NCBI GenBank assembly: GCA_030062745.1
Contig: CP099841.1
Location: 32,356,368 to 32,420,367 of the forward strand
DNA: 64,000 bases
Reading direction: 5' to 3'
Source: Capitulum mitella
Taxonomy: Eukaryota; Arthropoda; Thecostraca; Pollicipedomorpha; Pollicipedidae
In this document: positions 35,778 through 45,959 of the stretch, one piece after another
Layout of the letters: each line of letters begins with the position of its first letter
Position numbering within the stretch: the first letter of the stretch is position 1
Notes under the pieces: model-generated
Seen by the model: only the letters and a program-made list of their open reading frames with translations
What the model was told of the DNA's origin: nothing
The model's database searches: none
Made by a program: the position numbers and the translations under genes

Positions 35778-38700
35778 ATGTATATATATATAGACTAAGA
35801 TTGGAATAAGATTAATAAATAAATAAGATATAATAAATAAATAAGATTAAATTGATAATGTTCATTCCTAATGGTCTCAAATGTGCTACTGGACGCATTA
35901 ATGATGTGAGAAAATTGTCTTTGTATTCATCCGGGAAAAATGAAGATTATCAAAGGATGTTCTGTGATAGGGGCCGGAACGCCGGACGTATAACGGCGAA
36001 GAGGAATGCAACTTCCTCGTCAAGCGGCTTTATCCGGTGCTGCTTTGCATTGCGTGATTGCAGTCTCCGCGCTGCGCTCTTTCCGGCGTTAAAGTCTCCG
36101 TCTGAAACCCGTGTTGTGGTGTCAGGTGATTGCTGTCGCCGTCGGTGGAGACCTTGCCGCTCGTCGCAGAATGCCAGCACTGCACCGATCCATACAGAGA
36201 AGGGTGAGTCGTCGGTCATAGATGTGCGTTCAGCTATGGTTATTGCATACCGCAGGGGCATAGCCAGGATTTTATTAAGGGAAGGGGGTGCGGAGCTCAG
36301 TGTGAATAAAATCATAGGAAAACCGCTTGCTGAGAAGACGATGTGAAATGGTTTTCGCGAAAAATGCGGTCCCAAGGGGGCCCGGTTCCCTCACCCCCTT
36401 CCCTCCTTTGGCCGCGCCGGTGGTACACCGACAATTATATATCGTGCACCGTGGAATGTATGCAATTTTTGTTGTTCTGGAAGATGAGGGAAATTTGAGT
36501 CCTACGCACTTTAATGGGCTATTTTAGGAGTTTTGGGGGTGCGGAACTAACTGTCAGAAGCATGGCGCTGATACTAAGATCTGGGACAAACTGGGGGTTT
36601 AACATGAATTGTCTCAAAGTCTCAAGCTGGTTGTGGATCTGGGCAACCGACCAATCTTTGGTTTTGTTATAAATATTTATCATTCATCTGTCGCAGACAC
36701 AGTCTGACACTTTATAGTTTCTGCTGTTTTAACTGTGTATGGGTCAGCCAAAAAGTGGAAAACAAATTTAGGATAATCTTTGGCTTTGGCTGGAAGTATA
36801 ATTTGATTATAATTCAACCGAGCGTGAAACCTTTGCCGACTATTGCATACTGGAACCTGAAAACAAGGAGAGGTTTAAGGTAATCACATTTACTTGCGAG
36901 GTCAACTGAAAGTTGAAGCAACGAGTTCCGTGCACGTATAACTGCTGACGAATACGGGAATTAGCATAATGGCATATTTCGAAGTCTCTGAAAAGCTGTT
37001 CGACTAAATCCGTCTCAAGCAAGCTGGTCATATTTTCAGAGCCTCTAGACGATCGAGTTGTTGTGATGCTGGCGACCATTGATGGTGTGTTGTTGCCTTT
37101 ACGAAAATGGAACCAAGCTAAATGACATGACTGGTCAAGTGTTTTGTTTTCCAACATTGTGGCACAAGCAGACTGGTACTGATTCAGCAAGTGAAGTGAA
37201 GTCAGCCACTTCTTGCCTTGTCCTTGCCAAAACCAAAACACGTAGATACCGGAAGACCCATTGGACACAGGAGGATCCAGGAGGGGGGGGGGGGTCATTC
37301 CAGCCATGGTCCCTCTCAAAAATCAAACTTGCTTTTTTAACGTTAGTTCGCATTGATTTGCGACGCATTTAGCGAGAAATTTGAGTACTGACATGTTTCG
37401 TGAAAAACCGGGTTGGTCGAGCCCGGTGAAATGCCTTCAGCGTTATTTATGCCTACAGAGTTTTTAACCCTGTAGATATATTTTATTGAACCTTAAAACT
37501 AAAATCGTTTGGTAGCGAAGGTAACAAAGCAAATCAACAGAGAAAAATGCGTAGAGATATGAACTGCGTCCACTGGCGGAACCGTTTGCCATTCCCATCG
37601 ATGTGATATGAATGAGGGAAACAAAAAATTCGTGAAAATGATTCATATCTTTGTGAACATCTTCTTGGTGGTTATTGGGCTGTATGCCGTATAGCGTGGT
37701 TTGTGGGTCTTAGAAGAGCCGGGAGTCAGTGAAAGTTTCGGCCACTGGCCATCTTCAATGCTATCTGTTACGTTTGCTGATTCCCCGGATCTTCCGAAGA
37801 CCACGAGCCACACTATGCAGCACACAGGCCAACGACATCAAGATCTCCAAGAATGCTGTACATCACCATCCAGCGGGCTCTCCTAGAACTCAGTCTGTTT
37901 TCGAACATGTTCATCTTGTGTACGTCCTCTGCAGTAGCAAAAAAAAGGGACAGAAACCCAGTTACAGATTATGGTTGGGACAGGTTAGGTTTCTTGAAGA
38001 AAAACTTGTCCCCCGCCCGAACTCGTCCCTGGATCCGCCGGTGCCCTCGGCAGCATAACTATAATCTGAAATATATGTACAACCATAAGCATGGGTTTCC
38101 TGCATTGCCAGTAGGAGTAAAAACAACACATAACAAAGTTAAAGGAACAAGGCTGCAATGTTGTGTAATTACTTTGTTGGTGGTTTTCCTTCCGAAACTT
38201 CTAAGGTTTTAGAAGAACCACTCTTTGACAACAACAGCAGCCTGAACTGCCTTAAGGTTGAAAAGGTTCGGCGGCAGTCGAAGAACGATCCGGTCCGCAT
38301 TTCCGAACTCTGTCCGCAATCTACACAGCGATCAGTCACAAACTGACAGGAAATTTCATCGCAGACATTGACAAAAAACTTCTGCAGTAAATACCAGCGG
38401 AATCATCATAAAAACATTTCCAGCTGAACATTCATCGTCTGATTTGGAACACCCAGCGCTGTCGTTCTGACGCCGTCGCCTATGCTTTGACAGGTAGGCT
38501 CTCCGTTCACCAGCGACCTCAACCAGAGCTTCGAGGAGTACCTTGACTCGAAGGGCGTCTATTTTAACTCTCTGTTCGACGAGCCGGCGGCGGCGGAGCC
38601 GCACCGCGCCGACCTCGCCTCCGAGAGGCGGTCGGCGGACGGCAGACGGCCCGCCGCCCGACCGCGGCCGGCCGTCCCCGGCGGCGTGCCCCACCGAGCC

Positions 38701-41700
38701 GGACCCTCCTCGAGCGGCGACCTGACGGCGATGGAGCGTTCGTCACCGTACAACGACCCCTCCACCCGGCGGCGAGCCACGCCGGCGGCGTCGCCGTCAT
38801 ATAGGGAGCCCTCGCCTCGGGAGAGGACATCCCTACTGTACAGCGAGCCCTCGCCTCAGGAGAGGACGTCCCTGCTGTACAGCGAGCCCTCGCCTCAGGA
38901 GAGGACGTCCCTGTTGTACGGCGGTCCCGCTGCTCGGCCGCCGTCCCCGTACCGTGACCCGGCGCCGGTCGGCGGCCGGGCGGCGTCGCTGTCCGCCGTG
39001 AGGTCGTCCTCTCGGCGGCGGCGGCCGGTCATCGCCCTGCGCCCGGCGCCGGCCGACCCGCAGCCGGCCGCGCAGCTGACCTCCGAGACGGCGCCGACTC
39101 GCCGCCGCGACCTGCCCGACCCTGGCGACTACGTGGCGCCGTTCTCCGAGCCGGACGGCGTCCAGTTCGCGCCCGCCTACGACGAGCGCCAGGTCAGAGC
39201 AGCGCCCAGGCCGGCAGCGAGCGAGGGAGCTGCGGCGGGAGCTGGCGGCCGGCGAGGCCACGGGCTTAGTCTGCGGAATGTCGCTGTTTTGTCGATTTTG
39301 GCACTGTCTCGTTATTTGTTTCGTTGACGGAGCGAGAGGAGTGTATTTACCTCGCGAGGGCAGAAACGGCTGACCACTATGGTCCGTGGAAACATCCGAC
39401 ATTGTCGAGAGCCGAAACTCCGACGTGAGTTCGTGTCGTCAAAGTTTGATGAGACTCCCTGCCAGTTACACCACAACACCGGATCACCTGGTCCCTGTCA
39501 TGGCCCAGATGACCCGGTCTCGACCCGTACGACTGTGACCTCTCGTTCCCGGGCTGTGCAATGGCAACCCCTCCGGCCGGCAGGCGGCCGCCAGCCCCCG
39601 GCAGGACAGCTACGCCCTGGACATCCCGAAGAAGCGCGAGAAGCAGCGGCTCGAGTTCCAGGTGCACGGCCAGCAGGGACCGCACAGCTACCGCTTCGGC
39701 TACGATACCGGCACCGGGTGAGCGACGGCCAGTCTGACGTCACGCAGGCTTACCGGGGGCGAGACAGTCTCCGGGGTCTGACGCCACGGTGGCGTTTGTA
39801 TTTTCCTCTTTACAGAATGGTGGTGGGAAGTGAGGAATTTGAGGTCTGTTGTGGCACTAGGACCCACAGTGTTCAACGTCTGATGACACTTTGAAGCGTG
39901 CGCGACATCCGAGGCCGTGACGTCATACTGGGACCGTCTTGACCTGTGCAGACCGTCACGACGATGATGATGACCATGATGGCTGACTGTCAGTCGTGAC
40001 ACTCAAGCGTGTGCAGTCACCATCGGAGGCACGACGCCACACTGGAACCCGCTAGGCGTTTGCAGTAATCGAGGCGTGACGTCACAATGCTGTCCGTCAC
40101 TGTGGAGTATGAAGGAGGCGGGCACAGCCAAACGGTAGAACTGAAGGTTAGCGGGAGGGACAAACGACGTGCAGGAAGTAAGAGTTAACCAGCGGTAAAC
40201 ACGAACCGCGCGAAGGTGACTTTCGATATGCCACAACTTCTTCAATGTACTAGTGTCGTACAGCATGCTCTGTCTCACACTGTAAGTACAGCATTATCTG
40301 CAGAGCATTACCGACATGTATGAACAATAGGTCGCGTATGCTGGAGCGGCCATTTTAAGTTCACAAAGCACAGAAGCAGCTCCACTGTTCTGAAACTTTT
40401 ACAAGTCATCTAAAACTAGGTGCATACCAAAGAGTCTCTCCAGTCAGTCCGTCGTGTGTGACGGCTTAAAAGTCATGAAACTGCAGCACTAAAACACACA
40501 TTAATACCACCCTCAGCTCATTCCAACGACACTGAAACCTTGGATGTGCCGCGCTTAAGGGCTTACCGAAACCACAAGCAGAGCTACTCAGTTCAGCTGT
40601 TGTGCACATCGGCAGTCTGAAGTCGGTTCAGAGCCCGCGTTCTGGCTGTAGCAAAGAGGATTGGCCGGAGCTTAACATGTCACGGCATTGCAGTGTGCAT
40701 TAGGGGATGCTTTCCGATAGAGCTCTCCTCGTGAGATGGCCATTACGAGCATGCAGCGGCCTGAGATTGGCCGAACATGCAAGGCACGAGACCATCATGT
40801 GGCTTCCGTGGTCGTTTCGCAACCACTGTGCCCTTATTTAGACATATGATTTGTGCTGTTGTTAGGTCTACCATATCAGATGTTCAGTTTGCGACAGTGT
40901 GCGACAGTCTCACGGTCTGCGAGGACGAGCCGTCTTCTTAAGCACATTGTTGGGTGGTTGGTGTTCTGTTTTGCTATACGGATTAGCGTTGTAGCTGTGC
41001 TCAGGGGCGATTTTCTCGAAGATTATCATGGGTTCCTAACAGGCTCGTTGCGAAAATCTTTACAGAATTTAAGTTCACGAACCCCGCCAGTGCGACCGAC
41101 AAACACCACAAACATGCTGCTTTCTTTCAAACGTTTCTAAAACAGTGTAAGCACGCGACGCTCAGGTTCTTACACTGTATTCCATCGAGCAATTTCGTCG
41201 GTCCCGGGCTCAGATATACGGCTGGAGACGCACGAGTTGGACAACTCCCGTCGTGGCTGTGCCGTGATGCAGTCAGCTCAGTCGCCAGCCATGCTGCCAG
41301 CCCGGACTGGGGCAGCCAGCTCGGTCGCCGGCTGTGCTGCGCGCCTGAGCCGAGACAGCCGCAGGCCGTTCACCGGTCCGCGTCCCACTTCCTCCGCCGT
41401 TCGGCGGGAGGCGGCGGCGCCCGTCGCGAACCGCGTGTTTCGCTCGTCGTCATCTTAACCAACCACCAACCATGCAACGCGGAAAAAGCCCTCCGAGAAT
41501 CTGAGTGCCGAGTTTCTCTCTGACACTAGGGAATTGTGAGCTGGGTAACAGAGGACCTTGGAACGCGGCAGTGCTCTAGAAATCAAACAACAAGACCACC
41601 ACCAGCTGTTCCTGGGCTCGGTGGCTGGCGAGGATGCTGATCAGATCACTGCTTTCTTTTCCGCCTGGCTGAGCCAACCAGCAATAACGTTCGCCTATCC

Positions 41701-43671
41701 AGGCTCACTCAGAGGCTGCCATCGATCTCGTCAGGCGTATCAAGCCCTCGACAGGCCCGTGCAACAGCCGTCACGTTCCGTTACGCCCGGAGCCCGTCTG
41801 CCGTCAGGACCGGCACACCGGCGCGTTGGGCAACGCCGATCTGCGCCGTACCCTGTCTCGCCCTCGCGGCGAACGCACGACGAACGAGCGCACTTTCACT
41901 GAAACCAATGGCGCGAAACGGAGGCACTCCGCCTCGCTGGACCGTGACGAGAAATGAGCCGGCGTCGTCCGGCGGCGGCGCCGAGCCGGCCGCGGACGTC
42001 ACCACTTTCTCCACCAGGACGGGGCGAGCTGGCCCTCGTCCAGACATCAGCAGGGGCGCTCTGACCTCCGCCCAGGCGTCAGGACGGGGCGTACTGGCCT
42101 TCGTCCAGACATCAGGACGGGCCGCTCTGACCTCCGTCCAGACGTCAGGACGGGCCGCTCTGGCCCCCGTCCAGACGTCAGGACGGTCGCTCTGGCCCCC
42201 GTCCAGGGGTCAGGACGGGGCGTGCTGGCCCACGTCCAGGTGTCAGGACAGGCCGCTCTGACCCCCGTCCAGACGTCAGGACGGCCGTTCTGACCCCTCC
42301 CAGACGCCCCCTAGACATCTGAAGTACCGGAGGGTCGCCTGAGGTCGCCGCTCGGTCGGCCGCGATGTTTTGCGGCGGCTGAACAGGGAAGGGAGTGGGG
42401 GTGCTTCTCTGGTGCGCGGCTGACCTAGACCAGCGCTGAGAATACTCCCGCGGTGCCGAAGCGTGACGGCAGTCAAATCCAGTCCCGTGCCAGTCCCGGA
42501 GCGAGGTCCAGGGTAGTTTCAGCCCAGGGACTGGACCCAGACCACTCTCAGCCGACGGCCAGACCCAGTCGGCCCCATCAGGCCTGCGCCACGCCGCCGT
42601 GAGTCTGACATGCCCGGACACAGGCGCTCGCCCCGCCTGGCCGGCCCGGGGGCCGTCCAGCGCCGGTATCGATTGGGCCGCGCCTGAGCGCCGCCGGCTG
42701 GCCGCCGCCGCCGCCGGTTTGGTCGATGGCCAGGTGACGTGATTCCATCAGGCTCCGGCTGGAAATGTGAAACCTGGGACCGCGTTAACGCGGCTGCGCC
42801 TCGGTGCCTCCGGGCACGCCGCGCCGCTCGGTAGCCGTGCCTGGGGATTCCCCGACATTTTACGTCGGCGAAACGCGCGAACCTTACGAAGGAGATATAC
42901 ATGTACCACTTTGTTGCGATCTGGCTGTGGTGAGTCCCGAGGCTTCACTTCGCCGCGTCACTGGATCCCCGTCAATGCGAGTGCGATACGTGGGCACGGG
43001 CGGCTCGCGGGGCTCGATATCGTGCTAAATGCATTGACCGATGGGCGTAAGAAAAAAGGGGGGGCATGTCCTCTCCACTTCTTTTGGGAAATTTTACATT
43101 AGTCCTATGGGGAAAACGGCTCCGCCCCCCCCCCCCCTTCTGGACTTCTGAATGTTTCTGCGCTTCTGTGACGACCCACTGTGTCAGTCTGGTGACGCCC
43201 CTGATGATGTCGCCTGATCTGATCTGTTCGGGACCGCAGCGGTGTCTTCAGCTGGTCGTCGCGTTACATCCATCAAAAATTTGATAATCGCAGTTCATAG
43301 CGTGTAATGGACTCATCAAATTCGGTAATGAAATACCCTGGCTTTATGCCTGTCACTCTGTAAAACCTGTGACATTGGTAATAAAATGTTCGGGAAAGTG
43401 AAACCAAAAAAGCATCGCCAGGATTGCGAAGTATGCAGTTCGTCCGGACGGAGTGTGTATAGGCACCTGGTAGTTATCAATTCGGGCCGGTGCCTGCAGG
43501 TACAACCGTCAGTTCCGCTTTGAAGAGAGAGACGGCTACGGCAACCTGAAGGGGCGATACGGCTTTTACGACAAGTCTGGAAAGCTGCAGGTGGTCAACT
43601 ACTCGGCCACGCCTAAGGGCGGATTTCACGCCGAAGGGGACTTCGGAAAATACCCCAACGCCGGCCATTAG
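35632..43671 (+). CDS. Cuticle protein with RR (chitin-binding 4) domain, 5 coding exons
   Basis: A secreted structural protein expected to bind chitin in the exoskeleton. Exons: 35632-35655, 36126-36203, 38494-39192, 39584-39717 (start could be 39605), 43500-43671; phases agree and give about 368 aa. The signal peptide MRALLLCTVIAVAVGG is split after 8 codons by the first intron, the usual layout of arthropod cuticle genes. Exon 3 is a long Arg/Pro/Ser-rich region with a 13-aa repeat. Exons 4-5 carry the RR core: GPHSYRFGYDTGTG, YNRQFRFEERDGYG, NLKGRYGFYDKSGKLQVVNY, and GGFHAEG with the aromatic residues that pack on chitin. The domain sits at the very C terminus. TATA/Inr lie upstream. The exact family member is not assignable. 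A possible 3'UTR intron follows the stop. Confidence 0.9.
35695..35792. repeat. (TA)n/(TG)n microsatellite in cuticle intron 1
   Basis: Alternating TA and TG dinucleotide runs right after exon 1. Confidence 0.95.
36126..36203 (+). CDS. Cuticle protein exon 2
   Basis: 26 codons starting VIAVAVGGDLAARRR, completing the signal peptide and a basic stretch. Acceptor GTGTCAG, donor GTGAGT. Confidence 0.8.
36250..36420. repeat. Dispersed repeat copy (also at 44650-44780)
   Basis: GGAGCTCAGT..., AAAATCAT, GGAAAACCGCTTGCTG and GAAGACG recur in the same order near 44690-44740. Starts with GCATAGCCAGGATTTT. Confidence 0.6.
37268..38035. mobile_element. Possible element with GGATCCAGG / CCTGGATCC ends
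   Basis: GGAGGATCCAGGAGGGGG at 37270 and CGTCCCTGGATCCGCCGG ending at about 38040 are inverted with respect to each other inside cuticle intron 2. Similar tips occur near 25340 and 51220, suggesting a repeated family; boundaries are tentative. Confidence 0.4.
38494..39192 (+). CDS. Cuticle protein exon 3
   Basis: 233 codons: GSPFTSDLNQSFEEYLDSKG, then low-complexity Arg/Ala/Pro/Ser sequence with the EPSPQERTSLLYS repeat, ending PFSEPDGVQFAPAYDERQ. Donor GTCAGA is weak but keeps phase 0. Confidence 0.85.
38806..38922 (+). repeat. Coding minisatellite in cuticle exon 3 (39 bp x 3)
   Basis: Three in-frame units encode EPSPRERTSLLYS, EPSPQERTSLLYS and EPSPQERTSLLYG; two units are nearly identical at the DNA level. 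Confidence 0.95.
39584..39717 (+). CDS. Cuticle protein exon 4 (start of RR domain)
   Basis: Encodes DSYALDIPKKREKQRLEF, then GPHSYRFGYDTGTG. Two in-phase acceptors (CCGGCAG before 39584, CCCGGCAG before 39605) make the first seven residues optional. Donor GTGAGC. Confidence 0.85.
39735..40084. promoter_or_regulatory. Three CRE-like TGACGTCA octamers in cuticle intron 4
   Basis: Full palindromic TGACGTCA at 39735-39742, 39918-39925 and 40077-40084, two of them preceded by CCGAGGC(C)G or TCGAGGCG. They sit in loosely repeated sequence. CREB/ATF-type binding is inference. Confidence 0.45.
42003..42298. repeat. GC-rich minisatellite in cuticle intron 4 (about 31-33 bp unit)
   Basis: About nine units built on GTCCAGACGTCAGGACGG followed by GCCGCTCTGACC or GCGTGCTGGCC. 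Confidence 0.92.
43500..43671 (+). CDS. Cuticle protein exon 5 (RR core, terminal)
   Basis: Encodes YNRQFRFEERDGYGNLKGRY and KSGKLQVVNYSATPKGGFHA, ending GDFGKYPNAGH; stop TAG at 43669. Acceptor GTGCCTGCAG. Confidence 0.93.
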
Positions 43672-43698
43672 TGTGCCGTCGCTCTGCACGCGCACGAG

Positions 43699-43771
43699 GT
43701 AAGCCTGCTAGTCCGCGAGGCGCACGCTTCTCAGTGACCGCTCGGCTGATGATTCATTTGTTTTCTCACAG
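43699..43771 (+). other. Possible 73-nt 3'UTR intron of the cuticle gene
   Basis: Good donor (ACGAG|GTAAGC) and acceptor (TTTGTTTTCTCACAG) 27 nt after the stop codon. A junction that close to the stop would not normally trigger nonsense-mediated decay. Confidence 0.45.
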
Positions 43772-44772
43772 ATGGCGACGACCGCTAGTGTGAGGAGAGA
43801 CGGGTCGTTAGCGCTTCAGCTCCCACGCCGTTAGCCTCGAGGAAAGTGAAACCCAACGTTTGGCCGATTTGAATCGCGCTCCGCCGACGCGAGACGGTCG
43901 CGACACCAGCTCTGCATCTCGCGACTCCCTGCCGCCGCCGCCACTCGCCGCAACGCTGCGCCCGTTCGCGGCGCGGTGGCGCGTGCAGCGAACGGGCGCA
44001 GCCTAGTTCCCAGTGACGGAGCCGGTCTGCTGCGTTGACAGGGGGCCGGCGCCGCACCTGTCGCTTCCGGCCAGTCTCAGCGCGCGTGAAGGCGCCGGCT
44101 GCGCTGGTGACCCACTTCGGACGGCGCTGTGACACCGCCGCGAATCGTGATCTCCACCGGCGACATCCGGCGGCCGTCTGGCGAACCGTGACATCGCCGG
44201 CCGCCGGAAGATGTCGTGCGGATCGGACACGAGAAATGGCGCGCTGCGGCCTGCAAGAGCATGCTCTCAGCTCGAGATATAGCACTGGTGCACAGACGAT
44301 AGGAATGAGCTTTCATTACGACACCGATGGAAATGCGTCTGAATGGTTTGTTGTTGTGAGCTGTTATCTGTTAGTCACATAGTCGATGGATGTTCTACCA
44401 ATGCATCTATGGAGACAATCAGCTGACAAAGAAGGCACGTGTTTCTCGTTGTGTATCATAAACAATATAACTGATTTTGCAGAATCGCATCTCGCACTTA
44501 ACGCAAGAGCGCAGTGGAACATAGATGAAAAACTCATGGATGAAAATACTCATAACTGGAGGATACGAACGCAAATGAATTACGTTTTTAGATAACTATA
44601 GAAAAAAACGCATGTCCAGACCATTATCCAGGTCTGATGGCGGCCATGAGTGCCATGGGCGCAATCAAGATTTTCTTCGGATGGAGGGAGCTCAGTCAGA
44701 ACCGAAATCATACGAAAACCGCCTGCTGGGAAGACGGTGTGCAATAATTTTCACAGAATAACGGGCCTAACG
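43772..44772. other. Region downstream of the cuticle gene
   Basis: Presumably 3'UTR at first; the second copy of the 36250-36420 repeat lies at about 44650-44780. No coding exon recognised. Confidence 0.45.
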
Positions 44773-45053
44773 GGGGATGGGCTCCCGCCCCTCAGGGGCC
44801 TGAGAAGGGGCGCACGAGAGGGATCCCAAAGGAATCTCTGTTACACTCAAAGGGACCCTGATGGGCCCTGTATGAGCTTCAAGGGTCTGTGAAAAGCTGA
44901 GCTGTTCCTGATGCAGGCAGAAGTGACTGCGGGACGATTAGATGACCCAGGGCCTATTTTAAGGAAAAATGACTGCGGGGGCAATTCTGCGAACGAGACG
45001 CATTGGCTGAGACCACCCCCCGGGCATTTGTGTTCTTAATGAATTCTGTCCAC

Positions 45054-45093
<40 letters not shown>

Positions 45094-45104
45094 TTCCTAA
45101 GGAA

Positions 45105-45153
<49 letters not shown>

Positions 45154-45428
45154 GATGGGCTCCTGCCCCTCAGGGGCCTGAGAAGGGGCGCACGAGAGGG
45201 ATCCCAAAGGAATCTCTGTTACACTCAAGGGACCCTGATGGGCCCTGTATGAGCTTCAGGGTCTGTGAAAAGCTGAGCTGTTCCTGATGCAGGCGAAGTG
45301 ACTGCGGGACGATTAGATGACTCAGGGCCTATTTTAAGGAAAAATGACTGCGGGGGCAATTCTGCAAACGAGACGCATTGGCTGAGACCACCCCCCGGGC
45401 ATTTGTGTTCTTAATGAATTCTGTCCAC

Positions 45429-45480
<52 letters not shown>

Positions 45481-45491
45481 TTCCTAAGGAA

Positions 45492-45539
<48 letters not shown>
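44773..45539. repeat. Tandem duplication of a 380-bp unit with paired (TA)n tracts
   Basis: Unit 1 (44773-45150) and unit 2 (45152-45539) are almost identical, starting GGGATGGGCTCC, containing degenerate 30-bp-like sequence, and ending in two (TA)n runs (45057-45090/45108-45151 and 45432-45477/45496-45539) separated by GTTTTCCTAAGGAAGGC. The runs differ in length between units. Confidence 0.93.
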
Positions 45540-45542
<3 letters not shown>

Positions 45543-45959
45543 GCGAATTACGATGAACACTTCCACAGCGCTCTGTCATTAACTGATATGTCTTTTGGAG
45601 GGAATCATGTGTGCAAAATACGGCCTTGGTCCAGCACTCTTAAGCACTTTCACACGAATACTGTATGTCGTTTGTGCTGGATTTTATTTTATTTCAATGA
45701 AATTCGCGCCGGCTTTTGTGCATTCCGAGCCCATTAAATTCAAAGAACACCATTTCATTTATCCCCAGTAAGAACTCATTCTCCATGGACTTGTGATCCC
45801 TGGGAGATTCGCTCAGGGAGAGATGTGTCTGAAATGCCCCCAAACGTGTTTTGTGCTTCAGTTTTTTAAACCAAGCGCATAAAATGCACATCATAGTACT
45901 CCTTTTGACACACTGGATCGAAAGACACTTCGCATTCTGTCTCAGGTCATAGGTCACTG

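Larger units (their letters stand above)
39718..43499 (+). other. Cuticle intron 4 (3.8 kb)
   Basis: Holds three TGACGTCA octamers (39735-40084), a GC-rich minisatellite (42003-42298), and no recognised exon. Confidence 0.8.

Noticed and set aside
42885-42902. GAAGGAGATATACAT, which resembles the ribosome-binding site of T7 expression vectors
   Set aside because: The match stops at both ends, sits in an ordinary intron of the cuticle gene, and there is no other vector sequence; taken as chance.
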